DNA of 64,000 bases from Mucilaginibacter aquariorum (GTDB lineage Bacteria > Bacteroidota > Bacteroidia > Sphingobacteriales > Sphingobacteriaceae), in NCBI RefSeq assembly GCF_024498135.1, contig NZ_JANHOH010000001.1, positions 1,178,001 to 1,242,000 on the forward strand, in the 5' to 3' direction. Within the stretch, counting starts at the first letter, position 1; each line of letters opens with the position of its first letter. The notes beneath the pieces are model-generated. The model saw nothing but the letters and a program-made list of their open reading frames with translations. It did not search any database and had not been told where the DNA came from. Positions 35,332 through 45,479 of the stretch are shown in pieces. A program made the translations under genes and the position numbers.

Positions 35332-37232
35332 TGAGAAAAGTTTTTACAGTTTTACTATTACTGGTGACAACCCTGGCAAATGCCCAGGTTAATTATGATA
35401 TAAGCCTGATATCAAAAGAGCTGCTACCCTACGCAAGCGCGGTAATAAGGAATCAAAGCGTATATACCGAAGTAAAAGATAACAACACGTTATACCATAT
35501 AAAAACCGCTATAACTGTACTAAACAAAAACGGCGATGACATTGCACACATTGCGGTTTGGTATGATAAAAGCAATGTTATAAAAAGTATAAAAGGTACC
35601 ACCTATAACGAGTTTGGTAAACTTACAGGCAAATTTTCAGAAAAGGATTTTGAGGATGTGAATGCCGCCAATGATTTTTCTTTATTTGAAGATTCGCGGG
35701 TGAAGCATTTTATACCATCAATAGGTTCGTACCCTTATACTATAGAGTATGAGTATGATGTCAAATCAAAGCAAACCTTGAACTTCAGAGATTGGGAACC
35801 TAATCCATATACCGGCCTGGCTGTTGAAAAAAGCTCTTTCACGTTTGCCTGCAAGCCCGATTTCAACATCAGGTACAAAGAGATAAATATGCCCGCAAAG
35901 GTTAACACTGGTACAAACAAAGATGGCCTTAAAACTTACACCTGGCAGGTAAGCAACCTTAAAGCTTTAAGGTCTGAGCCATATAGCCCGCTTAGCGAAA
36001 CTTACCTGAGCAGGGTAAAAATAGCCCCTCAAAACTTTGTGTATGCCGGTATAGCCGGCTCTTTTACCAACTGGAACCAACTTGGCCACTGGAGTTATGA
36101 TAAGCTGTTAGCCAACCGGCAGGCACTCCCGCCACAAACTATTGAACAGGTAAAAGTATTAACTGCCGGTATTACCGATGTTAAGCAAAAGGCTAAAAAA
36201 ATATATGAATATATGCAGGGTAAAACCCGGTATATAAGCGTACAGGTGGGTATTGGCGGGTATCAACCCTTTTTAGCTGCAGATGTAGATAAGCTTAATT
36301 ATGGCGATTGCAAGGCGCTGGTAAATTATACCCAGGCTTTATTAAAAGCTGTAAATATCGATTCCTGGTATTGTGTGGTTTACGGTGATAACAGCAAGGT
36401 AAGTATGCTTCATGATTTTGCCAGTATGAACCAGGGTAATCATGTGATACTTTGCCTGCCTATAAAAAATGATACTACTTATTTAGAATGTACCAGCCAA
36501 AAAATCCCCTTTGGCTTTTTAAGTGATTTTACTGATGACCGTACAGTACTGGCGTGCACCCCAGAAGGTGGCAAATTATTACATACTCCAAAATATACCT
36601 CGCAAGATAACCTGCAAATACGTAAGGCTGGTTTTATCATTGATAAAGATGGTGCCCTTAGCGGTGATATGGTTACCACCTATAAAGGTACACAGTATGA
36701 TAACCCTGAAGAGTTAGTTGGCGAGCCCTTAACAGAACAGGTTAAAACCTTGCAAAAAATGTATACAAATATCAGTAACCTTAGTATAGAGAAGCTTGAT
36801 ATTAAACAGGATAAAAAGCAAATACCTATTGCTACCGAAAGTATAAAGCTAAGTGCGCGTGATTTTGCATCGGCAGATAACGGTAAACTTTATTTTACTT
36901 TAAACCCTGTAAACAAGCAACGAAGCATTCGCGATGTACGCAACCGCACAAACCCTGTTTACATAAACCGGGGCTATACCGATGAAGATGAAATTGTTTA
37001 TACCCTACCTGCCGGTTACCACCCGGATATGGAACCTTTAAATATAAACCTTACTAAACCATTTGGGAAATTTAAAGTGAGCGCCACTATAAGCGATGGC
37101 AAATTGATATATAAACGCAGAATGGAATTGATTGATGGCACTTATGATAAAGATAGCTACCATGACCTGGTTGAGTTTTACCAGACAGCTGCCGATGCTG
37201 ATAGCTATAATGTAACGCTGGTGAAAAATTGA
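35331..37232 (+). CDS. DUF3857/transglutaminase-like exported protein 2
   Basis: 633 aa from the ATG at 35331, which overlaps the previous TGA by one base. A Sec signal (MRKVFTVLLLLVTTLANAQ) precedes a DUF3857 domain and a transglutaminase-like domain (about 275-380) that has a good YGDCKALVNYTQALLK block, so its Cys is in place (near residue 326). It is a paralogue of the upstream gene, diverged throughout. The pair may act together at the envelope. Confidence 0.88.
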   Translation: MRKVFTVLLLLVTTLANAQVNYDISLISKELLPYASAVIRNQSVYTEVKDNNTLYHIKTAITVLNKNGDDIAHIAVWYDKSNVIKSIKGTTYNEFGKLTGKFSEKDFEDVNAANDFSLFEDSRVKHFIPSIGSYPYTIEYEYDVKSKQTLNFRDWEPNPYTGLAVEKSSFTFACKPDFNIRYKEINMPAKVNTGTNKDGLKTYTWQVSNLKALRSEPYSPLSETYLSRVKIAPQNFVYAGIAGSFTNWNQLGHWSYDKLLANRQALPPQTIEQVKVLTAGITDVKQKAKKIYEYMQGKTRYISVQVGIGGYQPFLAADVDKLNYGDCKALVNYTQALLKAVNIDSWYCVVYGDNSKVSMLHDFASMNQGNHVILCLPIKNDTTYLECTSQKIPFGFLSDFTDDRTVLACTPEGGKLLHTPKYTSQDNLQIRKAGFIIDKDGALSGDMVTTYKGTQYDNPEELVGEPLTEQVKTLQKMYTNISNLSIEKLDIKQDKKQIPIATESIKLSARDFASADNGKLYFTLNPVNKQRSIRDVRNRTNPVYINRGYTDEDEIVYTLPAGYHPDMEPLNINLTKPFGKFKVSATISDGKLIYKRRMELIDGTYDKDSYHDLVEFYQTAADADSYNVTLVKN

Positions 37233-37355
37233 TCAGCTAAAAATGATGATACCCAGTATAATACCAACTATCATGATCACGTACAGCATTATTTCGTTGC
37301 CGGCATAACGCTTATATTTAGTCCAGAAAGAGTAATCGTTTTTTTGCTTTGACAT
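37233..37355 (-). CDS. Tiny single-pass membrane protein (40 aa)
   Basis: A 41-codon ATG frame on the minus strand whose stop codon directly abuts the stop of the DUF3857 gene. The protein begins MSKQKNDYSFWTKYKRYAGN and then has one hydrophobic helix of about 18 residues (MLYVIMIVGIIL...). A basic, aromatic N-terminus followed by one membrane segment is a coherent design. It lies divergent to the TMEM175-like gene, with only about 30 bases between the starts. No family is recognised. Confidence 0.6.
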   Translation of the reverse strand: MSKQKNDYSFWTKYKRYAGNEIMLYVIMIVGIILGIIIFS

Positions 37356-37385
37356 CGACACAAAATTATAAATTATATTTAAGTA

Positions 37386-38129
37386 ATGGATATTAAAGAA
37401 GAACAGGATATTAAAAGGGAATTTCAGCTGGAAAGGGTAATACTATTCAGTGATGCCGTTTTTGCTATCATTATTACCATTATGGTGTTAGAGATAAAAC
37501 TCCCTGAAGGTATGCGCCATGCCAGCACGGAAAAGCTTGAGGGATCGTTCATAGAATTATTACCCAAGCTGGCCGCTTATATATTCGCGTTTTTTATAAC
37601 CGGCATGTTTTGGGCAAAACACCTTAAACTATTCAGTTACTTAAAAGACTACACCAAACAACTCATTATATACAACCTTATTTTCCTGTTTTTTATTACC
37701 CTGTTCCCGTTTGGGGTATCTGTAATGGCAGAAACCTTAAGCCCTAAAAATTATGAAGGATTTTACGTTTATCTCACAGTAATTATGCTGGCTTTATTTG
37801 CCCATACGCTTCTAACGGGTTATTTAGTGCGTAATGCCCAACAACTCTGCATTAAACCCAACCAGATTAAAATAAACCTGGAATGGAAAGCTCAAAAGTT
37901 TAATTTCATAGCAATACCGGCTCTATTTATCTATGCCATTGCCGGGATTCACTACAAATTCAATCCAGAAGTATTTTCTTATGGTTTTTTGTTGTGGGCT
38001 ATAGCATTTGGTGTTATACGTAAAAGGCTTAATCCAAATCCTCAAAAAGATGGGCCATTGATAGCCCGGATCTTTAAATCAAGAAAAAGGAAACCTGCGA
38101 AAGTAGTGGTAGCTGAACCTGCTGATTAA
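37386..38129 (+). CDS. TMEM175/DUF1211-family membrane protein
   Basis: 247 aa with about six hydrophobic segments. The family motif FSDAVFAIIITIMVLEIKLP (about residues 21-40) lines the pore of TMEM175 K+ channels. The bacterial proteins are proposed potassium channels. The stop codon overlaps the convergent NlpC/P60 gene by 4 bases. A Lys/Arg-rich C-terminal tail is likely cytoplasmic. Confidence 0.9.
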   Translation: MDIKEEQDIKREFQLERVILFSDAVFAIIITIMVLEIKLPEGMRHASTEKLEGSFIELLPKLAAYIFAFFITGMFWAKHLKLFSYLKDYTKQLIIYNLIFLFFITLFPFGVSVMAETLSPKNYEGFYVYLTVIMLALFAHTLLTGYLVRNAQQLCIKPNQIKINLEWKAQKFNFIAIPALFIYAIAGIHYKFNPEVFSYGFLLWAIAFGVIRKRLNPNPQKDGPLIARIFKSRKRKPAKVVVAEPAD

Positions 38130-38701
38130 TCGGTCTGTGATGAATACACCGGATCGATGATTGATCCCCCGCGCGAGAAAAATTTATAGATACCATTATC
38201 ATGCAGCCTGGCAATCATAACACCTTTACGTGTACTGGCATGTACAAAGTAACCGTTTTGCAGGTACACCCCAACATGACTAAATTGCTTACCATCAAAA
38301 TCGAAGAACACCAGATCGCCTTCTTTTAGTTCTTCCTCATACTTACGTTTTATAACCAAAATCTGTTTACTGGTCATACGCGGAATAGTAATACCATATA
38401 CCTGTTGTTCAAGTAAGGAAGTAAGACCCGAGCAATCTATACCGTTTTTATCTAAACCACCAAAGCGGTAAGGTGTGCCATACCATTCTTCAATAAAGCT
38501 ATATAGCCTGCCGTTTTGTATTTCGTTACGGTTCACCTCCATTAAAGCAGAATATTTTTCGGCGATATCCTTATCGGGCTTAACCATGGCATATGAGCCA
38601 CTCCCCCCGTTCCTAACCGTTAATTTTTTTGAATGACAGGATGATAATATAATGGCTACGGCAAAAAATAGCAGTAAGCGTAAATAGCGAGGTATTAGCA
38701 T
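38126..38701 (-). CDS. NlpC/P60 (C40) peptidoglycan hydrolase lipoprotein
   Basis: 191 aa with a lipobox (LSSC, Cys22). The catalytic Cys90 lies in GIDCSG, His142 in FSHVGVYL and the third polar residue His154 in YFVHAS. It would cleave peptide stems of peptidoglycan at the outer membrane or in the periplasm. It is convergent with, and overlaps by 4 bases, the TMEM175-like gene, and lies downstream of mutS across a repeat hairpin. Confidence 0.93.
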   Translation of the reverse strand: MLIPRYLRLLLFFAVAIILSSCHSKKLTVRNGGSGSYAMVKPDKDIAEKYSALMEVNRNEIQNGRLYSFIEEWYGTPYRFGGLDKNGIDCSGLTSLLEQQVYGITIPRMTSKQILVIKRKYEEELKEGDLVFFDFDGKQFSHVGVYLQNGYFVHASTRKGVMIARLHDNGIYKFFSRGGSIIDPVYSSQTD

Positions 38702-38766
38702 ACGCTAAAGATATTTGTTAACGCTTAAATGTTACAACAGATGTTTTAAACATTTCAACATAAACC

Positions 38767-38843
38767 AGATGTGCAGATTTCAAATGTGCAAATATGCAGA
38801 TGATTGGCGTGCTTCATCTGCACATCTGAAAATCTGCACATCT
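38767..38843. repeat. Intergenic repeat hairpin E
   Basis: Left arm 38767-38803 and right arm 38814-38843 are nearly complementary and each contains repeated ATGTGCAGAT-like words. It sits at the mutS 3' end, two bases from its stop codon. Confidence 0.7.
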
Positions 38844-38844
38844 A

Positions 38845-41454
38845 CTAACCTTTTATCACCCTTTGTATCTCGTCCAGCTTCATTAAAGCTTCAACAGGCG
38901 TTAGGGTATTTACATCAAGGTTATTCAGAGTGTCCCGAATTTTAACCAGTACCGGATCATCTATTGAGAACATTTGCATTTGTACGGCCTGCTTCTGAAC
39001 CTTACGGATGCTTTCTTTTATATGCTCGCCGCCTGTTCGTTCGTTCTCCAGTTTCTTCAAGATCTCATTAGCCCTGCTCAATACTTTCTGCGGCATACCG
39101 GCCAATTTGGCCACATGGATACCAAAGCTATGCTCGCTGCCACCAGGAACCAACTTACGCAGGAATATGATCTGCTGGCCAACTTCCTTAACCGATACGT
39201 TATAGTTTTTGATCCGGTTAAAACTGTTGCTTAATTCGTTCAGCTCGTGATAGTGGGTTGCAAAAAGTGTTTTAGCCTTTGCTGATGGGTGGTTATGCAG
39301 GTATTCACCTATCGACCAGGCAATAGAAATACCATCATAAGTTGAGGTACCGCGACCAATTTCGTCCAGTAAAATCAAACTTCTGTCGCTTAAGTTATTG
39401 AGGATGCTGGCCGTTTCGTTCATTTCCACCATAAAGGTAGATTCGCCCGACGACAGGTTATCTGATGCCCCCACCCTGGTAAATATCTTGTCAACCAAAC
39501 CTATAGAAGCAGCCTTGGCCGGTACAAAACAACCCATTTGCGCCATCAGCACAATAAGGCCGGTTTGCCTCAGCAATGCCGATTTACCAGCCATGTTAGG
39601 GCCTGTTATGATAATGATCTGCTGCGACTCCGAATCCAGGAAAACATCGTTGGTGATGTATTCCTCGCCCAACGGAAGGTTCTTTTCTATTACGGGGTGT
39701 CGGCCACCTTTTATATCCAGCACACGGCTATCGTTTACATCCGGTTTAACGTAGTAGTTTTTGATGGATATGGTGGCAAAATTCAACAACACATCCAAAC
39801 GGGCTATCAGGATAGCATTCAGTTGGATAGGCTTGATATATTCGGCAAGGGCGTATAGCAGGTCGTTATAAAGCTTGGTTTCCAGCACCAATATCTTTTC
39901 TTCGGCACCCAAGATCTGCTCTTCGTATTCTTTTAATTCGGGAGTAATATAGCGCTCGGCATTTACCAGCGTTTGCTTACGGATCCACTCACTAGGCACT
40001 TTATCGCGGTGACTATGAGTTACTTCCAGATAATACCCAAACACATTATTGAACGATACTTTAAGCGATGGGATGCCGGTAGCTTCCGCCTCGCGTTTTT
40101 GGATCTCCAGCAGGTAACCTTTACCACCGAAAGCTATTTTACGCAGCCTGTCCAGCTCCTCGTTTATCCCCTCGTTCATCACCGAACCTTTTACCATCAT
40201 AACAGGTGGTTCGGGGTGCAGTTCGCGGGCAATTCTTTCGCTGATAGATACGCATGGATTTAGCTGTTCACCAATGGCTCTCATTGGTTCGCTGGCCGAA
40301 CCTTCAGTTAGTTTCTTGATGCTTTCTATAGCAATTAAAGCTTTTTTCAACTGGCAAACCTCGCGGGGGTTAGCTTTTTGCAGGCCAATTTTTGAGATCA
40401 GCCTTTCCAGGTCACCAATCTGGCGGATCTGGTTTTGCAGTGTTTCGCGCAGTTCCTCCTGCTCTATCAGGTATTCAACCACACCAAGGCGGTCGTTAAT
40501 AGGTTTAATCTCTTTAAGCGGCATTACAATCCACCTGCGCAGCATACGTGCGCCCATGGGCGAACAGGTATGATCCAGCACATCAACAAGGGTTAATGCG
40601 TTCTCGTTATTAGAACCAACCAGTTCCAGATTGCGGATGCTGAACCTATCCAGCCACAGGTACCTGTCCTCTTCTATCCGGCCAATGGCCGATATATGCT
40701 GCAGGTTGCGATGTTCGGTCTCATTCAGGTAATGCAGTGCCACACCGGCCGCTACAATGCCCAGGTTAAGCTTATCAATACCAAAACCTTTTAATGATTT
40801 TACACCGAAATGCTTTAGCAGCGTTTCGTAAGCATAATCGCCGCTGTAGGGCCATTCATCAAGGGTGTAGGTGTAAAAGCGGTCGCCGTAGGTATCCTTA
40901 AAATCGTGCTGGCGGCTTTTGGGAAATATTACTTCACTGGGTGCATAACTTTGCAGCAGTTTATCTATATAACTTGTACTGCCCTGCGCGGCAATGAACT
41001 CGCCCGTAGAAATATCCAGCAAGGCTATACCCACGCTATTTTTTTCAAAATATAGCGAAGCCAAATAGTTATTGCTTTTTTGCTGCAGTATGTTATCGCT
41101 GGTGGCAACGCCCGGCGTAACCAGCTCGGTAACACCACGTTTAACAATTGTTTTGGTGGTTTTGGGGTCTTCAAGCTGATCGCAGATAGCTACACGCTGA
41201 CCTGCACGCACCAGTTTAGACAGGTAGGTATCCAGCGAGTGGTGCGGGAAACCGGCCAGTTCAATATGTGTACCTACCCCATTACCACGGCGTGTAAGTA
41301 CAATACCTAATATGCCCGAAGCCTTAATGGCATCCTGACCAAAGGTTTCATAAAAATCGCCCACGCGAAACAGCAGCAAAGCACCGGGGTACTTAGCCTT
41401 AATAGTATTATACTGCTGCATTAAAGGGGTTTCTTTCGTTTCGCTCTTAGCCAA
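38845..41454 (-). CDS. mutS: DNA mismatch repair protein MutS
   Basis: 869 aa, the full length of MutS1. The mismatch-contact motif FYETFG lies at about residues 31-36; the Walker [14 protein letters not shown], Walker [13 protein letters not shown] and the THYHEL motif are in the ATPase domain. It recognises mispairs and recruits MutL, not in the window. The start is the first ATG and fits the alignment of family N-termini. Its 5' gap contains an 11-bp periodic repeat. Confidence 0.98.
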   Translation of the reverse strand: MAKSETKETPLMQQYNTIKAKYPGALLLFRVGDFYETFGQDAIKASGILGIVLTRRGNGVGTHIELAGFPHHSLDTYLSKLVRAGQRVAICDQLEDPKTTKTIVKRGVTELVTPGVATSDNILQQKSNNYLASLYFEKNSVGIALLDISTGEFIAAQGSTSYIDKLLQSYAPSEVIFPKSRQHDFKDTYGDRFYTYTLDEWPYSGDYAYETLLKHFGVKSLKGFGIDKLNLGIVAAGVALHYLNETEHRNLQHISAIGRIEEDRYLWLDRFSIRNLELVGSNNENALTLVDVLDHTCSPMGARMLRRWIVMPLKEIKPINDRLGVVEYLIEQEELRETLQNQIRQIGDLERLISKIGLQKANPREVCQLKKALIAIESIKKLTEGSASEPMRAIGEQLNPCVSISERIARELHPEPPVMMVKGSVMNEGINEELDRLRKIAFGGKGYLLEIQKREAEATGIPSLKVSFNNVFGYYLEVTHSHRDKVPSEWIRKQTLVNAERYITPELKEYEEQILGAEEKILVLETKLYNDLLYALAEYIKPIQLNAILIARLDVLLNFATISIKNYYVKPDVNDSRVLDIKGGRHPVIEKNLPLGEEYITNDVFLDSESQQIIIITGPNMAGKSALLRQTGLIVLMAQMGCFVPAKAASIGLVDKIFTRVGASDNLSSGESTFMVEMNETASILNNLSDRSLILLDEIGRGTSTYDGISIAWSIGEYLHNHPSAKAKTLFATHYHELNELSNSFNRIKNYNVSVKEVGQQIIFLRKLVPGGSEHSFGIHVAKLAGMPQKVLSRANEILKKLENERTGGEHIKESIRKVQKQAVQMQMFSIDDPVLVKIRDTLNNLDVNTLTPVEALMKLDEIQRVIKG

Positions 41455-41616
41455 GGGATTTGCTGTAATTAATAATCGGCTAATTTAATTGATTGAATGC
41501 GAATTACAGGGATTGTGGAAAAGTTAAGATTTGTGGATTGCATTTTAGCGCATATGTTCTGGTTATTCCACTTTTTGTTTAAATGGAGCGCCAAAAAAAG
41601 GCAAATTTAGGCCTGT

Positions 41617-41645
41617 AAACGACTTTGAAACGACCTATAAACGAC
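41617..41645. repeat. Three AAACGAC words at 11-base spacing
   Basis: AAACGAC starts at 41617, 41628 and 41639, exactly 11 bases apart, so all copies face the same side of the helix. It lies 7 bases after the 41652 gene stop and 160 bases upstream of mutS. Confidence 0.5.
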
Positions 41646-41651
41646 GTATTT

Positions 41652-42965
41652 CTACTTCACAAACTCCACCAAGTACTCAGATACATAATCGTTCTTTGCA
41701 TTGTCATTATCTTTATAAAACAACCTTGCATGCTGCCCTAATTTTAACGACGAGTACTCGTTATCTTTATTAGCTGCCGAATTAATAGGCTGCAGAGACG
41801 GGTACCATAGCGTATGCCCCTCCTTTTTTGCCAGCAGCTTAGGCTTGCTCCATTGCTGCGAATTATCTGCCAACCCAAGGTCTTTGTTTTTGTTGAACGA
41901 GATATAAACGCTATTCCCTTTCCATGATGGCCCTTCGGCTTTTGCCATTAGCATTACCCAGCAATTTAAATAAGTGTTCCAACTTACCGATGGGCCCCAG
42001 TAATATTTAGCCGTTGGGGATGATGTTGGTCCGCCGCCTTCTGCAAGCGGGATCTGTAATGATGATACAGGTTTTCCCGCGCCGTTATAAGGTACATTAA
42101 ACCCTTTGCCATCCCATCTTTTAGCTTTCCCTTCGGGATGATCCAGATCTGTTAATAATATGCGTGCCATGCTAATGCACTGCCCTTTCCATTCATTTTT
42201 GGGATTATAAGTAGCCTCATCATAGGTGCCCGGGTAACCGTATTCACCATAAAAAAGGTAAAGATATTTGCCGCCGGCAACCGCCGACGGGTCGCCGGTA
42301 CCGCCCGCAAAATTGATAGCCGTATTATTGGGCTTAAGTATCATCCGGGGTTGTTCATCTTCAATAAAGATCCCACGGTTAACCCAGCTTTTGCCACCAT
42401 TTACCGATCTCATTATCCCTATGCGGCACACTGCCGAAGCTGTTGCCGGCCCTCTTAGCCCCTCGGGCCATTTTTCATTTTTATATCCTTTACCGCTGCG
42501 TTCATCATAAGGCAATGTTGCCGGGTAATTTTCATTGTGATACAAGGCATAAAGCGTTTGGCCGGTTTGGTCTTTAACATCCTTATAAATAGATTCGAAC
42601 CATACCGCGCCGTGGAGCCCCGGCTGGCCAGGCGGCACATTGGGTGGTAGCTGTGGCTCAACAAAATCTTTTTCGGCTGTGCCAAAGGCTTCATCTACGG
42701 TATTACCCGTGGCGTATTTTAAGTTATTTGATGGCCCCCAAACTGGGTCTTCGCCATACTTACCCGGAAATATCATAAATTTATTGCCAACCCAAACTTC
42801 AGACATGTTGCAATCAACAAATGATTTAAACACAAACCTTTTAACCGGGGTAAGCTTTACTGAGGGATGGGAGTCTGCTGTTTTGAGCAGCCAGTTAAAG
42901 GAATAAAAAATAACGGACACTGTTAAAACAGCAATAGACAAAAATTGTACTCGTTTTTTTAACAT
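41652..42965 (-). CDS. Secreted propeller-like protein of unknown function
   Basis: 437 aa with an N-terminal signal or anchor helix (about 7-26). The sequence has Trp/Gly-rich repeats and one Asp-box-like motif, SVNGGKSW (187-194), as in sialidases and other beta-propellers, so a five- or six-bladed propeller is likely. A glycoside hydrolase-like or binding role is possible but no catalytic set can be assigned. It is transcribed toward mutS, with a 197-base gap. Confidence 0.75.
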   Translation of the reverse strand: MLKKRVQFLSIAVLTVSVIFYSFNWLLKTADSHPSVKLTPVKRFVFKSFVDCNMSEVWVGNKFMIFPGKYGEDPVWGPSNNLKYATGNTVDEAFGTAEKDFVEPQLPPNVPPGQPGLHGAVWFESIYKDVKDQTGQTLYALYHNENYPATLPYDERSGKGYKNEKWPEGLRGPATASAVCRIGIMRSVNGGKSWVNRGIFIEDEQPRMILKPNNTAINFAGGTGDPSAVAGGKYLYLFYGEYGYPGTYDEATYNPKNEWKGQCISMARILLTDLDHPEGKAKRWDGKGFNVPYNGAGKPVSSLQIPLAEGGGPTSSPTAKYYWGPSVSWNTYLNCWVMLMAKAEGPSWKGNSVYISFNKNKDLGLADNSQQWSKPKLLAKKEGHTLWYPSLQPINSAANKDNEYSSLKLGQHARLFYKDNDNAKNDYVSEYLVEFVK

Positions 42966-43100
42966 TGTATAAATTATGATACTGTGTTATAGGTATAACA
43001 GCTTAGGTTAGTGCAATATACAGTTTTGTACCTGCTTTCACTTTATTGCTTTACGTTAAGCCGCATAATTAATAAATAATTCCAACAGCAAAATATTCAG

Positions 43101-44180
43101 ATGATGGATTTTGATCTTTCTAACCTTCGTTTACAAAACCAGCACCTGGCTAAGCCCGCGTTTAGCAACCCTGCCGATGTGGTTAAATATCTGGGGGCTG
43201 TACAATCGCAAGATTATACCGGTGCCAAATGGGCGTTGGGTATGCGGCTGATAAATGGCACTGATGACGGGATAGAACAAGCTTTTGCCAAAGGCGATAT
43301 CATTCGCACACATGTAATGCGGCCCACCTGGCATTTTGTACACCCCGATGATCTAAGATGGATGCTGGACCTAACGGCTTCGCGAATACAGGCCCTTGCC
43401 AAAGGCAGGCATAAACAATTAGAAATAGACCAGGCCGTACTAACAAAAAGCGAGAACATTATAAGCAAAGCCCTAAAAGGCGGTAACCAAATTGCACGCG
43501 ATAAATTATCGGCCCTGCTTAAGCATAACGGTATCAACACCGATGAACAGCGCTTTGTGCACATTTTGATGCACCTGGAACTCGAACAGTCCATATGCAG
43601 CGGCGGCCGCGAGGGCAAGCAATTTACCTACGCGTTATTTGACGACCGCATCCCCCAAAGCAAAAAGCTCGACCATGATGAAGCGGTTGTTAACCTGATG
43701 GAACGGTATTTTATATCCCACGGCCCGGCAACACTGGCCGACTTTGTTTGGTGGAGCGGACTTACCATTACCGATGCCCGCGCCGGAATAGATACCCTGA
43801 AAGATAAATTTGAAAGCTATGTGTTTGAGAATAATACATACTGGTTTACCGGCAGTCACTCATCCGAAAAGCCCGCAGCAGCCTACCTCCTGCCCAATTA
43901 CGACGAATACATTGTGAGTTATAAAGACCGCAGCTTTGCTATCAACGCAAACGACATTAGCAAGGCCGACCCGCGTGGTACCATCTTTAACCATACCATC
44001 ATCCTCAACGGCAAAATTGAGGGCATCTGGAAACGCGCGATTAAAAAGGACACGCTTGAGGTAGAGCTAACACCTTTTAAAAAGTTAAGCCAGTTAAATT
44101 TAAAAGCCATTGAAAAAGCCGCGAAAGATTATGCGGAGTTTTTGCAGTTGAAGGATGTATTAATAAAACAAGTATCTTAG
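43101..44180 (+). CDS. AlkZ/YcaQ-like winged-helix protein (HTH_42 family)
   Basis: 359 aa. The whole protein matches the winged helix DNA-binding family that includes the AlkZ (YcaQ) DNA glycosylases. The N-terminal QxQ motif (Gln35-Ser-Gln37, in GAVQSQDY), catalytic in AlkZ, is present, followed by the HVMRPTWHFV block. A role in repair of alkylated or crosslinked DNA is an inference from the family; several members lack a known substrate. It is transcribed alone. Confidence 0.85.
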   Translation: MMDFDLSNLRLQNQHLAKPAFSNPADVVKYLGAVQSQDYTGAKWALGMRLINGTDDGIEQAFAKGDIIRTHVMRPTWHFVHPDDLRWMLDLTASRIQALAKGRHKQLEIDQAVLTKSENIISKALKGGNQIARDKLSALLKHNGINTDEQRFVHILMHLELEQSICSGGREGKQFTYALFDDRIPQSKKLDHDEAVVNLMERYFISHGPATLADFVWWSGLTITDARAGIDTLKDKFESYVFENNTYWFTGSHSSEKPAAAYLLPNYDEYIVSYKDRSFAINANDISKADPRGTIFNHTIILNGKIEGIWKRAIKKDTLEVELTPFKKLSQLNLKAIEKAAKDYAEFLQLKDVLIKQVS

Positions 44181-44421
44181 TTTATCTAACCCACCATACC
44201 ATCATGAAGAAAATCGCAAACACCCCTACTTTGTCTTTATTCCGTCATTAAGTAATTCTGTTGGTACCAAAAGTCATTAAATTATTATTGATAGCGTCTT
44301 TTAACAAAAGAATTAACAACGTATTAAATGCATCAATGAAACATTGGTAATTTGTGCTAAAAATGCCTTTAATTGTTACTTTGAGGGCTAAATAATGATC
44401 ACCAATACATAAGTAAATTAT

Positions 44422-44429
44422 TACCTTTG
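44422..44429 (+). promoter_or_regulatory. TACCTTTG promoter box before ccmC
   Basis: TACCTTTG fits TAnnTTTG and lies 17 bases upstream of the ccmC ATG. The -33 element is weak. Confidence 0.4.
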
Positions 44430-44445
44430 CTGCCATAATTTATAT

Positions 44446-45120
44446 ATGAAATTCATTTATCAAACCTGGTGGAAGGTATTAGCCGTTGTAATTATATTTT
44501 ACACGCTTGTAGCCGGGTTTCTGCTGGGTGTGCCAAGATTGCCCATATTGCACGAAACCATAAGAAATACATATTTCCACGTCCCAATGTGGATTGCCAT
44601 GTTCACGGTGTTCACTATATCGGTTATTTACAGTATCAAATACCTGCAATCGGGTAAGGAAGAGCACGACCTGATAGCCGTTGAGGCTGCAAATACGGGA
44701 ATCTTCTTTTTTGTTTTAGGGCTGATAACCGGCATGCTTTGGGCCAAATATGCCTGGGGCGAATACTGGAGTAACGACCCAAAACAGAATAGTGCCGCTA
44801 TTGCCTTTTTGCTTTACTGCGCCTACCTGGTGCTGCGCAACTCGATAGACGAAGAACAGAAACGAGCGAAGATCTCGGCTATATATAACATTTTTGCCTT
44901 CCCCGTTATGGTGGTGCTGATAATGGTACTACCCCGTTTAACCGACTCATTACACCCCGGTAACGGCGGTAACCCTGCATTTGGCAAACTGGATATGGAC
45001 GACCGCATGCGTATAGTGCTTTACCCGGCTTTTATTGCCTGGGCGCTTATGGCCGTTTGGATCGCAACTATCCGTTACCGTATCCGTTTAATTGAATATA
45101 AAAAGAACGCTATCAACTAA
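44446..45120 (+). CDS. ccmC: Cytochrome c maturation protein CcmC/CcsA
   Basis: 224 aa with about six membrane helices. The haem-handling signature is YAWGEYWSNDPKQNSA (about 102-117), a form of the tryptophan-rich WWD motif, between conserved His residues (FHVPMW and others). It delivers haem to CcmE in System I. It is followed by ccmD after one base; the remaining ccm genes of the window are 7-11 kb away. Confidence 0.92.
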   Translation: MKFIYQTWWKVLAVVIIFYTLVAGFLLGVPRLPILHETIRNTYFHVPMWIAMFTVFTISVIYSIKYLQSGKEEHDLIAVEAANTGIFFFVLGLITGMLWAKYAWGEYWSNDPKQNSAAIAFLLYCAYLVLRNSIDEEQKRAKISAIYNIFAFPVMVVLIMVLPRLTDSLHPGNGGNPAFGKLDMDDRMRIVLYPAFIAWALMAVWIATIRYRIRLIEYKKNAIN

Positions 45121-45121
45121 G

Positions 45122-45322
45122 ATGAAAAAACTTGTTTCCTTAATACTTATGCTGCTATGTTTTGTTGCCGTTAAAGCACAAGCCGTTGAAATGGCAGACG
45201 AAATGCGCAGCTCGGGCAAAATATACGTGGTGATAGGCACTATTGTAATTGTATTTGCAGGGCTGGCCATTTACCTGTTCAGCATTGACAGAAGATTGAA
45301 AAAAATAGAGAAAGAAAAATAA
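45122..45322 (+). CDS. ccmD: CcmD-like small membrane protein
   Basis: 66 aa from the ATG at 45122, one base after the ccmC stop. A possible signal-like segment is at the N-terminus and a membrane helix at about 35-52 (VVIGTIVIVFAGLAIYL), ending with a charged tail (RRLKKIEKEK). This is the size and shape of CcmD, which binds CcmC and CcmE. The identification rests on position and topology more than on motifs. Confidence 0.8.
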   Translation: MKKLVSLILMLLCFVAVKAQAVEMADEMRSSGKIYVVIGTIVIVFAGLAIYLFSIDRRLKKIEKEK

Positions 45323-45479
45323 ATAAAAGAACGGCCTATGTTATTTAAACATTGATTTTGGGCCTAATTTACCACGGGTGTAACGGATACACTAACTTTT
45401 AAAATTTGCATTATTGATAAAAAATATACCAAATTTGTGCACTTTTTTAAGGAATTAATTATTTATCCAATTCTAAATT

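Noticed and set aside
41455..41651. Possible regulatory RNA in the gap before mutS
   Set aside because: Apart from the AAACGAC repeat I see no conserved stem set or known riboswitch motif.
44204..44251. A 15-aa frame (MKKIANTPTLSLFRH) after the AlkZ-like gene
   Set aside because: It resembles a short leader or precursor peptide start, but there is no modification or transport gene nearby and chance frames of this length are common.
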